Shown here: in pieces, positions 18,045-27,165 of the stretch
How positions within the stretch are numbered: position 1 is the stretch's first letter
Layout: each line of letters opens with the position of its first letter
Assembly (NCBI GenBank): GCA_016199985.1
Contig: JACQFQ010000030.1
Location: forward strand, 1-64,000
Source: Verrucomicrobiota bacterium
GTDB lineage: Bacteria > Verrucomicrobiota > Verrucomicrobiia > Limisphaerales > UBA11320
Direction: 5' to 3'
DNA length: 64,000 nucleotides
Translations under genes and position numbers: made by a program
Notes under the pieces: model-generated
The model's database searches: none
Told to the model about the DNA's origin: nothing
What the model saw: only the letters and a program-made list of their open reading frames with translations

Positions 18045-19502
18045 ATGAATAGCTCTTCCAACGTTTTTTGGTTCCGGAATGATCTTCGCCTGGCCGACAA
18101 TCCGGCGCTGAAGGCGCTTCTCCGCCGGGACCAAAGTCTCGTGCCCGTCTTCATCTATGCGCCCGAGGAGGAGGCGCCTTGGTCGCAGGGGTCGGCCTCC
18201 CGGTGGTGGCTCCATCAATCGCTGAGATCTTTGGAGGCGTCCCTCGAACGAATAGGATCCCGTCTGGTCATCCGGCGCGGCCCGACCCTGGAATCGCTTC
18301 GAGCGCTGGTGAAGGAGACGGGCGCGACGCGGGTCGCTTGGAATCGTCGATACGAACCCGCCGTCATCGCGCGCGATCAAAGGATCGAGGAGTCCTTACG
18401 GGCGGAGGGCATCGAAGTCGACAGCTTCAACGGCGCGCTGCTTCACGAGCCCTGGACCGTTCAGAATCGAAGCGGAAAGCCGTTCCAGGTCTTCACGCCT
18501 TTTTGGAAGAGTTGCCTCGCGAAGCCTGATCCGGACGACGCGCTCCCCGCCCCGAGGAAGCTCAACCCGCCGCCCTCATGGCCCAAGGGGCTGAACCTCG
18601 AGGCGCTGGAGCTGGAACCAAGGATCCCGTGGGCGGCCGGGCTGAAGGCCGCTTGGCAACCCGGCGAAGCGGGGGCCCGGGCCGCCATGACGCGGTTTCT
18701 GGGAGAAGCGTTCGATGCCTATGCCGCGCAACGCAACCGGCCGGATGTCGCCGGCACATCGCGCCTTTCCCCTCATCTTCACTTTGGCGAACTCAGCCCG
18801 AGGCAGGTGTGGCATGGACTGCGACGGGTGGCGGCGAAGCGTCAGCTTCCGACCGCGCGGTGGCGCGGCTCCCAGTACCTGACTGAAATTGGCTGGCGCG
18901 AGTTCGCGCATCATCTGCTCTTCCATTTCCCGCACACGCCCACAGAGCCCCTGCGCGCGCCCTTCCGGCAGTTTCGTTGGCGCGCGAACGCCGCGTGGTT
19001 GGAGGCGTGGCAGCGCGGCAAGACGGGGTATCCCATCGTCGACGCGGGCATGCGCGAGCTGTGGACCACAGGCTGGATGCACAATCGTGTTCGAATGATC
19101 GTGGCCTCCTTCCTCGTGAAAGACCTGTTGATCTCGTGGACCGAAGGAGCGCGTTGGTTCTGGGACACGCTCGTCGACGCGGATCTGGCGCAAAACACGC
19201 TCGGTTGGCAATGGACGGCGGGTTGCGGCGCCGACGCCGCGCCGTACTTCCGCGTGTTCAACCCGGTGAGCCAGGGAGAGAAGTTCGATCCCCAGGGTGA
19301 TTACGTCCGTCGGTGGTGTCCTGAACTTGCCCGCATGCCTGACAAGTGGACGCACCAGCCCTGGTCGGCGCCGACGTCGGTGCTCGCCGAAGCGGGCGTG
19401 GAGTTGGGCCGTGACTATCCTGAGCCCATCGTGAGTCATGCCATCGCGCGCGAAGTGGCCCTGGAGGCCTTCAGGAGGATCCAGGCAAAACGAGCGCCCT
19501 AG
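18045..19502 (+). CDS. phr: Deoxyribodipyrimidine photolyase
   Basis: 485 residues from the ATG at 18045 (an ATG 15 bp upstream is the alternative). The N-terminal alpha/beta antenna domain begins VFWFRNDLRLADNPAL. The C-terminal FAD domain has the photolyase signatures YLTEIGWREFAHHLL, GYPIVDAGMRELWTTGWMHN, and WQWTAGCGADAAPYFRVFNP. Motif content matches class I CPD photolyases rather than (6-4) or DASH enzymes. It repairs UV pyrimidine dimers using blue light. Known in other bacteria to be a target of ECF/ChrR singlet-oxygen systems, one of which lies 10 kb away. Confidence 0.92.
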   Translation: MNSSSNVFWFRNDLRLADNPALKALLRRDQSLVPVFIYAPEEEAPWSQGSASRWWLHQSLRSLEASLERIGSRLVIRRGPTLESLRALVKETGATRVAWNRRYEPAVIARDQRIEESLRAEGIEVDSFNGALLHEPWTVQNRSGKPFQVFTPFWKSCLAKPDPDDALPAPRKLNPPPSWPKGLNLEALELEPRIPWAAGLKAAWQPGEAGARAAMTRFLGEAFDAYAAQRNRPDVAGTSRLSPHLHFGELSPRQVWHGLRRVAAKRQLPTARWRGSQYLTEIGWREFAHHLLFHFPHTPTEPLRAPFRQFRWRANAAWLEAWQRGKTGYPIVDAGMRELWTTGWMHNRVRMIVASFLVKDLLISWTEGARWFWDTLVDADLAQNTLGWQWTAGCGADAAPYFRVFNPVSQGEKFDPQGDYVRRWCPELARMPDKWTHQPWSAPTSVLAEAGVELGRDYPEPIVSHAIAREVALEAFRRIQAKRAP

Positions 19503-19524
19503 AAAACCGCGACGGCATGTGACA

Positions 19525-21177
19525 TCAGAACCAGCTGAGGTCCGGTTTCGCGTCGGCTCGTCGCCACGCCTTTTCGAACTCTCGGCGCACAAGACCAGCG
19601 GCGCTGGACTTGCCTTGGGCGCGAAGGCTTTGCTCCAAGCCGAAGAGCCCCCAACCATTCCGGGGCCAGCGCTTCACATCTTCACGGAAAACCTTCTCCG
19701 CCTCGTCGGGCTTTCCTGCCCTGATGAGCGCGGCGCCAAGAGCGGGTCGCGTGGGAATGGGCCAGAAGGCCGGTTCCATATAGGGAAGCGCGTCCTCCGA
19801 GGCGACGGCCTTGTTCAGCTCCTCAAAGGCCAGCCTCTTGTCGTCGTTCGCTTCCGCAACCCTGCCGGCCAGCCAATGACGGGCGACGTCGAGAATGGCG
19901 GTTGCGGGGAAATGGGGATTGTTCAGCTTCGGAGCGTCCGCGGAGTCCACGAGCTTCGCCAACTCGCCATTCTCAGCCGAGGCCTTGCCGGGCTCTTTGA
20001 GCGCCACAAAGGCCAATCCACGGACGAAATGCCACAGGACACGATCGACGAGGAAATCGTTCGTGGCGGAGGGCTTTTCGATTCTCAACACTTCCTCCCA
20101 CTTTCCAAAGCGGGCCAGGGTGAGCCAGGGGAGGTGACGCAGTCGCGGCGCCTCGACGACCTTTCGAGAGCCACAGTAGTTGTCCCGGGCCAGGTCGGCA
20201 ACGCCGCGAGCCACCGCGAGGGACTCCTTCAGCCGGCCTTGAAAGTACGCAGCATACCACAGGAAATGCTCGTTGTGCGGATAGTAAGCCCCGGGATAAA
20301 AGCCCTGCGCGGCGCAGTGCTGGATGTAGGCTCGATCCGCCTTCACGGCGAGCCGGTTCGCGAGTTCCGCGTCGTCATACTGGCCGACGCGCATATAAAT
20401 GTGCGACGGCATGTGAACGAGATGTCCGGCGCGAGGAGCGAACCGCAGCAGCCGGTTCGCCGCCGGAATCCCCTGCTCCGGATTGGGACCGGCCTCCACA
20501 GCGTGAATGAAGAAGTGGTTCGCGCCGGGATGATCGGGATTTCGGGAGAGAACGTATCGGAGGGCGGCCAAAGCCTCCTCGGTCTCGGGCTTCGGCGAGC
20601 GATCCTTCAACCAATAGTCCCAGGGCATCGTATCCATCAAAGCCTCCGAGAACAGAGCGTGGGCGTCCAGATCGTCGGGGAACTCGCGGATCAATTCGCG
20701 CATCGCCCCCGCGTACGCCTTGTCCAGGCCCGATCGATCCTCCCCGAACGCCGCCTGATACCTCTTGGCCAGGGCTTCAATGTAAGCGCGCTCATTGGCG
20801 TTCGCTCCCGCTTTGAGCTCCGTCGCCTTCTGAAGCGCTTCCCACGCGCGATCATTATCCTCCTTGCTCATCGGCCGGTTCACATGCGGCCCGCTGGCGT
20901 AGGCAACTCCCCAATAGGCCATGGCGCAATGGGGGTCGTGGCGTATCGCGCCGCGAAAGGAACGAATGGCTTCCGTGTGATTGAACGCGAAGCAGAGGAT
21001 GAGCCCCTGGTTGAAGTAAAGCTGGGCTTGTCGGGAATCAGTCGTCACGGGATGGCGATGTTCTCCCAGGCCTTCAAACAGCGGAGCCGCAGGCCTCGCG
21101 GAACGCTCCTGACTCGGGTCTCCGGCCACAGCAGGGATCGCGAACACCAGAAGAAGAAACGCGAGGTGATGGCTCAT
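19525..21177 (-). CDS. Secreted TPR-repeat protein
   Basis: 550 residues with a signal peptide (MSHHLAFLLLVFAIPAVAG). The motif VTTDSRQAQLYFNQGLIL, FNHTEAIRSFRGAIRHDPHC and AYWGVAYASGPHVN is typical of a TPR family found mainly in environmental bacteria, with more degenerate repeats to the C-terminus. No enzymatic domain. It converges on the photolyase gene with 22 bp between stops. Confidence 0.7.
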   Translation of the reverse strand: MSHHLAFLLLVFAIPAVAGDPSQERSARPAAPLFEGLGEHRHPVTTDSRQAQLYFNQGLILCFAFNHTEAIRSFRGAIRHDPHCAMAYWGVAYASGPHVNRPMSKEDNDRAWEALQKATELKAGANANERAYIEALAKRYQAAFGEDRSGLDKAYAGAMRELIREFPDDLDAHALFSEALMDTMPWDYWLKDRSPKPETEEALAALRYVLSRNPDHPGANHFFIHAVEAGPNPEQGIPAANRLLRFAPRAGHLVHMPSHIYMRVGQYDDAELANRLAVKADRAYIQHCAAQGFYPGAYYPHNEHFLWYAAYFQGRLKESLAVARGVADLARDNYCGSRKVVEAPRLRHLPWLTLARFGKWEEVLRIEKPSATNDFLVDRVLWHFVRGLAFVALKEPGKASAENGELAKLVDSADAPKLNNPHFPATAILDVARHWLAGRVAEANDDKRLAFEELNKAVASEDALPYMEPAFWPIPTRPALGAALIRAGKPDEAEKVFREDVKRWPRNGWGLFGLEQSLRAQGKSSAAGLVRREFEKAWRRADAKPDLSWF

Positions 21178-21379
21178 AAGCGCTGGATGTGTCTAGCGAA
21201 CGCCAAAGTGAACGCTTCCTCTCCAAGAGAAAAGAAAAACCTGGGGGCAACCGGGCGGACGGAGAATCCAGATCGGTCGCAACCACCGCTGGGAAATCTT
21301 CGGGTGAGAGAGCGGCGAAAACGAGGGGCGTTCGTTTGCAGGCTTGTCGAGCGACGCGTTTTTTCCCTAGCGTACGCGA

Positions 21380-22567
21380 ATGGCGACTGTGTTTCAGCCT
21401 GAGAGCTGCGTGGCGGACCATGTTCGGGCGATTCCCCGATCAGGGATCCGTGATTTCTTCGATATCGTCCAGGGGATGAAGGATGTCATCTCCCTCGGGG
21501 TCGGCGAGCCCGATTTCGTCACCCCCTGGCATATCCGCGAGGCCGCCATCTACGCCCTGGAGCGCGGACGCACCACCTACACCTCCAACCTTGGGCTTCC
21601 CAAGCTCCGCGAGGCCATTGCCGTCAGCCTTCAGCGACACTTCAACGTTTCCTACGACCCAAAGAACCAGATCCTGATCGCGGTGGGGGTCAGCGAGGCC
21701 ATGGACGTCGCCATCCGCGCCATCACGAACCCCGGGGATGAAATCCTGTACCACGAGCCCTGCTACGTGAGCTATTCGCCGAGCATCTCCCTGGCGGCAG
21801 GCAAACCCGTCCCCGTCGCCTGCCAGGCCGGGAACGGATTCGCGGTGTCCGCCGAGGCGATCGCCCGCGCGATCACTCCCCGCAGCAAAGCGCTTATTCT
21901 CAACTTTCCCACCAACCCCACGGGCGGCACGATGACCCGGCAGGAGTTGTTGAAAATCGCCGACCTGGTCGCGCGACACAACCTGGTGGTGCTCACGGAC
22001 GAGATCTACTCCGAGCTCACCTTCGAGGGCGATCATGTCAGCATCGCGTCCCTCCCGGGCATGGCGGAGCGCACGATCTTCCTTCATGGATTCTCCAAGG
22101 CTTACGCGATGACCGGCTTTCGCATCGGCTACGCGTGCGGCCCCGTGGCGCTGATCGAGGCGATGATGCGCATTCATCAGTATTCGATGCTGTGCGCGAG
22201 CATCATCAGCCAGGAAGCGGCGATCGAAGCCATCCTGCGCGGCGAGCCGGACACCGCTTCGATGCGCGATCAATATCGCCTGCGCCGGAACTACATTGTC
22301 AAAGCGCTGAACGACATGGGGCTGACCTGTCATCTCCCGCGAGGGTCCTTCTACGCCTTCCCCAGCATCCTCTCGACCGGCCTCAGCTCCAAGGAATTCG
22401 CGCTCGGGCTCCTCCAGAAGGAGAAAGTGGCATGCGTGCCGGGCGCCGCGTTCGGGGCCAGCGGCGAAGGATTTGTTCGCTGCTGCTTCGCGACCGCGTT
22501 TCCCCAGATCGAGGTCGCCATGGAGCGGATGGCCCGCTTCGTCAAGACGGCGCGCGCCGCGCGCTGA
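21380..22567 (+). CDS. Class I/II pyridoxal-phosphate aminotransferase
   Basis: 395 residues. The fold type I signatures are present: substrate-loop SLGVGEPDFVTPWHIREAA, NFPTNPTGGTMT (cofactor Asn), TDEIYSELTF (cofactor Asp/Tyr) and the lysine site HGFSKAYAMTGFRIGY. Closest in pattern to aspartate/aromatic or PatA-type aminotransferases. The MFS gene converges on it and its 3' end overlaps by 26 bp. Confidence 0.88.
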   Translation: MATVFQPESCVADHVRAIPRSGIRDFFDIVQGMKDVISLGVGEPDFVTPWHIREAAIYALERGRTTYTSNLGLPKLREAIAVSLQRHFNVSYDPKNQILIAVGVSEAMDVAIRAITNPGDEILYHEPCYVSYSPSISLAAGKPVPVACQAGNGFAVSAEAIARAITPRSKALILNFPTNPTGGTMTRQELLKIADLVARHNLVVLTDEIYSELTFEGDHVSIASLPGMAERTIFLHGFSKAYAMTGFRIGYACGPVALIEAMMRIHQYSMLCASIISQEAAIEAILRGEPDTASMRDQYRLRRNYIVKALNDMGLTCHLPRGSFYAFPSILSTGLSSKEFALGLLQKEKVACVPGAAFGASGEGFVRCCFATAFPQIEVAMERMARFVKTARAAR

Positions 22568-23819
22568 TCGGCGGCGACGTCCCGCGCCGCGTCCAAAAAA
22601 GGGCGAGAACAAGCCACGCCGCAAGGGGCAGGCATCCGGCGACGCAGATTCCGAGATCGAAACTGTGGGTTCGATCAATGTGGCTGCCAAAAAGGCGCTG
22701 GATCGGCGGCCCGAACATCCACGCCGCAACGCTCCCAAACCCTGTCACCTTTCCCTGATGTTCCGGGGAAAGATCCTGCGTCAGGGCGTGATACAGGGGG
22801 AACACTCCCAGAGTTCCCGCGGCCACGCACAGCAGCACAACGCCCAAGGCCCACCCCTTCTGCAAAAAAGGAACCGCCAATGCCGTCGCGGCGAGCGCCG
22901 ATGAAAGGCAGAACGCCCACGATCGTGATCGGTCCACGCTCCATCCTCGTCGCGCCAGGGCAAACGCCACGGCGCCGGCCCCGAGACATCCCACATCGCT
23001 TGCGACATAGAAAATGGAAGTGAAGTTGAGGGCTTCTCCCTCCGCGTAGCCGCGGCCCTCCTGCAAAAACTTCGGCAGCCACGCCCGCAAGGTCTGCCAG
23101 GAGGTGTTGATGAGAGCGATGACGACGAGCACGACCATCATCCGCCGGCTCATCAGCACGCCCCAAAAGCCGCTCGCGGAGCTCGCCTGGGTGGACCGCG
23201 GCGTCACGGCCAGATCGCCGCGTCGGACCAGCGCAAACCAGGCCGCAACCCACAGGAGGCCCATCGCGCCCACGATCTGAAAGGCGAGTCTCCAGCTCGA
23301 GGGATCCTTCGTCAGCACCGTCCTCATGATCTGCGGGATCAGAATGGCGCCAAACGAAGTCCCGCTCTGAAGCACGCTGTTGCCCATCGCGCGATCCGAA
23401 GGGCCCAGCAGCTGCTGGGTGGTCTTGATCGCGCAGGGCCAGTGCCCCGCCTCGAACAACCCCAGCAGCCCGCGACAGACGAGCAATTCGTGATAGGAGT
23501 GAACCCAACCCGTCAGCATGCCGACGGCGGACCACAAGAGAAGAACGACCGGGTAAACCCACCGAACGGAAACGCGATCGACCAGGAACCCGAAGCCGAG
23601 AGACCCCAGCGCAAAGCCCCATCCGAAACACCACTCCAAATTCCCGTAATGCTCCTGGGCGAGCTGAAACTGCTGGGTGATGCGAACCGACGCGCTCGCG
23701 AGCGCCTGCCGGTCCATGTAGTTGATGGCGGAAGCGCACAGAAGCATGCCGCACACCCACCACTTCCAGGCGGTGCTGCGACCCTGACCCCGCGCGCTGC
23801 TCTGCGGTTGAGTGTCCAA
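22542..23819 (-). CDS. MFS transporter, anion:cation symporter (hexuronate-like) family
   Basis: About 425 residues if the TTG at 23819 (LDTQPQSS...) is used; an ATG at 23954 would overlap the preceding creatininase gene by 85 bp. Twelve hydrophobic segments. Motifs YMDRQALASASVRI in TM1, FVDRVSVRWVYP in the TM2-3 loop and CRGLLGLFEAGHWPCAIK fit the ExuT-type anion:cation symporter family. Substrate could be a sugar acid or similar organic anion. It follows the creatininase-family gene. Confidence 0.75.
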   Translation of the reverse strand: MDTQPQSSARGQGRSTAWKWWVCGMLLCASAINYMDRQALASASVRITQQFQLAQEHYGNLEWCFGWGFALGSLGFGFLVDRVSVRWVYPVVLLLWSAVGMLTGWVHSYHELLVCRGLLGLFEAGHWPCAIKTTQQLLGPSDRAMGNSVLQSGTSFGAILIPQIMRTVLTKDPSSWRLAFQIVGAMGLLWVAAWFALVRRGDLAVTPRSTQASSASGFWGVLMSRRMMVVLVVIALINTSWQTLRAWLPKFLQEGRGYAEGEALNFTSIFYVASDVGCLGAGAVAFALARRGWSVDRSRSWAFCLSSALAATALAVPFLQKGWALGVVLLCVAAGTLGVFPLYHALTQDLSPEHQGKVTGFGSVAAWMFGPPIQRLFGSHIDRTHSFDLGICVAGCLPLAAWLVLALFWTRRGTSPPISARRAPS

Positions 23820-23869
23820 ATTATTGCGATCGTGGAGACGCTCACGTCCCCACGAAAGGAATCGCGGGC

Positions 23870-24628
23870 TCAGCCATCCCAGGAACGTCCGTCCCACTTC
23901 AGCACACGCTCCAGCAGATCCGCAACATCGCGCGTGAAGCGTTGGAAGAGCCATTCGCCCTTCTCCGCGGTGGCCAGATGCGGCGAGCCGATATGTCCTG
24001 GCGCGCTCCGGTCGCCCATGATCCAGCCTCTTGCCGCGGGCTCAAACGGGTTTCCAAAAGGGACGGGCGCGGCTTGGCGATAGTCCCCGACAAGTTGCGG
24101 GGAGAGGCGAAGCATCATGGATGTCTCCCATTCGCAAGCATGCCCCATCTGCCGCTGTTCGAATCGCGGATCCGGCGCGGGCGGTGGCGAACCCAGCGAC
24201 CAATACGTGCCGAACAGAAAGAGGAGATCCTTCCGATCCCGATGCTTCTGCCTCAGTTCAAAAACCACCTGCCGGCCAGGGACGTCGTTTCCGCCATGTC
24301 CATTGACGAACACAATGCGTCGAAAGCCATGCGCCACGAAGTTTTGGGCAAGCCCGGAAAGCAGATCGAGATACAGGCGAGGCGCCGCGGAGAGCGTGCC
24401 CGCAAGACTCATGTGGTGATCTGAGTTCCCGAGCCATTGAAGCGGAGCGAACAGAATCCGCGAATCCAGGGACTCGGCGGCTCGGCGGATGACTTCGCCC
24501 AGAAGGAGGCTGTCCGTGAACAACGGCATGTGGTGGCCATGCTGTTCCAGCGCCGCGACGGGAATGACTATGGGCGTCTCCCGCGGGAGGGCGTGGACTC
24601 GCGGCCAAGTGAGATCGGTCAGTTGCAT
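23870..24628 (-). CDS. Creatininase-family amidohydrolase
   Basis: 252 residues, the usual length. Metal-ligand motifs are present: VAALEQHGHHMPLFTD (Glu, His, Asp), VNGHGGND, and CEWETSMMLRLSPQLV with a late Glu. Members hydrolyse cyclic or linear amides such as creatinine or mycofactocin-like precursors; the reaction here cannot be assigned. It lies between a HupE-like gene and an MFS transporter on the same strand, which suggests uptake and hydrolysis of one compound. Confidence 0.8.
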   Translation of the reverse strand: MQLTDLTWPRVHALPRETPIVIPVAALEQHGHHMPLFTDSLLLGEVIRRAAESLDSRILFAPLQWLGNSDHHMSLAGTLSAAPRLYLDLLSGLAQNFVAHGFRRIVFVNGHGGNDVPGRQVVFELRQKHRDRKDLLFLFGTYWSLGSPPPAPDPRFEQRQMGHACEWETSMMLRLSPQLVGDYRQAAPVPFGNPFEPAARGWIMGDRSAPGHIGSPHLATAEKGEWLFQRFTRDVADLLERVLKWDGRSWDG

Positions 24629-24698
24629 GAGAATCGGGACGAGACGCTAGCCCCGCCCGGGGAAGGGATCAACCCTCATGGACGCGCCCCGAAACAGC

Positions 24699-25847
24699 TC
24701 ATCCGCCAAGCAGTCTCAGCGCCAGCCAGCGAGTGGCAACGAGCGTGATGCCGATGGATCCGAACCGGAGCGCGCCGATTTGATAGAACCGGCTTCGTCG
24801 CAGCAGGAACGCGCAAGGCACAAAGGCGAGAACGATGACGGCCTGGCCGCACTCGACGCCCAGGTTGAATCCCAGCAAGGGCCAGGCGAGCGAGCCCCCG
24901 GCCAGATCCATCTCCTGCAAGGCCCCCGCGAAACCGAATCCATGGATGAGCCCAAACACAAACGCCACCATCCAGCCTTTCTCCAGGAAGAAAGGCCGGA
25001 GGTTGTTGATCGCCGCAAGAACCACGCTCGCGGCGATCACAGGCTCCACAATCCGGGGTGACATCCGCACCCATCCCAGCGCGGCGAGGCTCAAGGTGAG
25101 CGAGTGAGCGGCCGTGAACGCGGTGACGGTCTTCAAGACGCTCCAAAGCGCGGGCCGGAGCCGGTTCACCGCCCGCCATTCGCCTTCGACGCGCGCGACG
25201 ACGGCCGGGAGAAGGAGAGCCAGCAGAAAGAGAACATGATCGTAGCCCGTCCAAATGTGCCAGATGCCCTCGCGGATGAAGGTGTGGAGGCCATGCGGTC
25301 GCGGCGCCCCGGCGCCGAAGCTCGCCCGACAGGAGTCTTCCGACGGGCTCAGCATCCCGGTTCGCACCTCCCCCTCGCCCTCAAGCTTCAAAAACGCGCG
25401 ATGCAAGGCGTCCACTTCAAAGACGCACCGGTAGCGAATCTCCATCGTCCTGACCTTCTCGGTCAGAGGCTGCTTGAAACGCCAGACAGCGAAGGAAGCA
25501 TCGCCGTGCTCGTCCACCAGGAGCTCCAGCGGGGTCAGATCGATCAGCCGATCGTTCACCTTCACCGTGACATTCGTTCGAACGTATTGCGCGATCTCGG
25601 CCTGATGAGCGGTCAGTTCCCCCCAGGTCACGGAGCCATCGACGTTGTCGTCCAGGCCGAAAACCGCGTCCAGATCGCGGACCGCGAGATCCACCCGCGC
25701 GGTCAGTTCCTGGTTCGTGGCGACAAGGCTGACGTATCCATCGCTGGCCTGATGCGCGCGCGCCGCGGTGGGCGAGATCAGGGCAAGAAGGCACGCCGCG
25801 ATCAGAGCCCACCGGAAGCGGCAGCGACTCGGCGCGGGCACGGTCAT
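24699..25847 (-). CDS. HupE/UreJ-2-like membrane protein with periplasmic N-terminal domain
   Basis: 382 residues. A signal peptide is followed by a beta-rich exported domain of about 165 residues, then six or seven hydrophobic segments starting with GIWHIWTGYDHVLFLLALLL, and SLTLSLAALG and GLIHGFGFAGAL, which are the HupE/UreJ-2 family motifs with conserved His residues in the membrane. Relatives are linked with nickel or cobalt supply, but many occur beside TPR genes without such enzymes, as here. The gene overlaps the TPR gene upstream by 4 bp. Confidence 0.75.
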   Translation of the reverse strand: MTVPAPSRCRFRWALIAACLLALISPTAARAHQASDGYVSLVATNQELTARVDLAVRDLDAVFGLDDNVDGSVTWGELTAHQAEIAQYVRTNVTVKVNDRLIDLTPLELLVDEHGDASFAVWRFKQPLTEKVRTMEIRYRCVFEVDALHRAFLKLEGEGEVRTGMLSPSEDSCRASFGAGAPRPHGLHTFIREGIWHIWTGYDHVLFLLALLLPAVVARVEGEWRAVNRLRPALWSVLKTVTAFTAAHSLTLSLAALGWVRMSPRIVEPVIAASVVLAAINNLRPFFLEKGWMVAFVFGLIHGFGFAGALQEMDLAGGSLAWPLLGFNLGVECGQAVIVLAFVPCAFLLRRSRFYQIGALRFGSIGITLVATRWLALRLLGG

Positions 25848-27037
25848 TTCATTGCGGCGAAGGAGCTCAGCATCCGCTCAACGCGGACGTCCTGGAGCCC
25901 GCTGTCACGAAGCCATTGGCGCACTTGATTCACCGTTGAACTATGCCCGGCGGCCATGCCGGCTTCGAGAAGGATTTTCACGTCGGCGGGTTCCTTCTGC
26001 GCGTTCCAGTTCTCTTGCGCGAAACGCAAGGCCTCGACGGGTTGCCGGAGCGCGTGGAGGTGGAAACGCGACTCCTCGCGCTGATGAATCCGATCCCCGC
26101 GCGCCCGGGCCGATGCGAAACGCTCCTGCAGCAACTCCCGATGCCGGGCGAGCTCCGCCGACCGTGGATCGATGATCGTCTCCGCCAAGGCCAGACGCAG
26201 CAGCAGTCCGTCGGCGCGCGTCTCGTCCCGCAGCAGGCTCACGACGTCCGAGGCCCGGCCCGCGGACAGGAGAAAGTCGCCATAGGCGCCCAAAAGATAA
26301 GCGTCGCGATGACGCATGGACAGAGCGCTCCTGAACCACCGTTCGGCCTCGGAGTCGCGCCCCAACCGCTCCGCCATCTCGCCCAGCAGAGTGAGGCTCC
26401 AAAGACGGATCGAATCCGCCGACGCGCCGCGATCGTCGCGCATCGCGGCTTGGAGCAGCTCGCGCGCCTCCTCCAGCTGTCCGTTCACGCTGGCGACCGC
26501 AGCCGCAGCCGCAGCCGAGGTCAGACGTCCGGTCAAGGGCGCCAGGCGCAACGCGGCCTCTCGGGCCGCGGGCCACTCGCCCCGCAGGGTGTGCAGAGTG
26601 GATTTTGTCAACCAGGCCTGCGCGTTGCCAGGCTCCTCGCCCGTCACCGCGTCGAGATCCGCGAGCGCGCCGGAGAAATCATGCAGACTTTGTCGAATAC
26701 TGGCTCTCAGCAATCGGATCTCCGCCGGAGGACTAGCAAGGTTCCACCAACGCCCGAGCACGGCCTGCGCGCGCCCCAGATCGCGCGGGTCCAGCTCAGC
26801 CCTCCCTTGCTCGATCCATACGCGAGCCGCGGCGGCCGCGGCCCGTGGATCCTCCAGGAGGGTAGCCGCGCGCCCTTCTGTCCACGGCCGGACCCCGACG
26901 GAGCTCGGCAGCTTTGCGAGAACCTCGTCCGGTCGCTGCGGCACACGCGGGGCGGCCGCCGCCGAGGCCGAGAGAACAAGCAAAAGCAGCGGCCAGGCTC
27001 GAAAGGCGAGTCGCGTGTTGAAGGACGGAAGGATCAT
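25844..27037 (-). CDS. Secreted TPR-repeat protein
   Basis: 397 residues with an N-terminal hydrophobic leader (LAFRAWPLLLLVLSASAAAA). TPR-type helical pairs appear throughout (ALADLDAVTGEEPGNAQAWL, DSEAERWFRSALSMRHRDAY). It is translationally coupled to the HupE-like gene (ATGA overlap) and follows DUF4331 by 128 bp. Probably part of the same envelope-associated function, not known. Confidence 0.7.
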   Translation of the reverse strand: MILPSFNTRLAFRAWPLLLLVLSASAAAAPRVPQRPDEVLAKLPSSVGVRPWTEGRAATLLEDPRAAAAAARVWIEQGRAELDPRDLGRAQAVLGRWWNLASPPAEIRLLRASIRQSLHDFSGALADLDAVTGEEPGNAQAWLTKSTLHTLRGEWPAAREAALRLAPLTGRLTSAAAAAAVASVNGQLEEARELLQAAMRDDRGASADSIRLWSLTLLGEMAERLGRDSEAERWFRSALSMRHRDAYLLGAYGDFLLSAGRASDVVSLLRDETRADGLLLRLALAETIIDPRSAELARHRELLQERFASARARGDRIHQREESRFHLHALRQPVEALRFAQENWNAQKEPADVKILLEAGMAAGHSSTVNQVRQWLRDSGLQDVRVERMLSSFAAMK

Positions 27038-27165
27038 GGCGCGGGAGCAGGGTTAAAACGCGGTTCGAGGCGATGGCCAGCCAGGACAGAAAGCGGACCC
27101 CGGAATGTGGCGGCCGGGATCCGCTCCTGTGACTGCGGTTGAGAACCCACCCAACCACTGGAGGG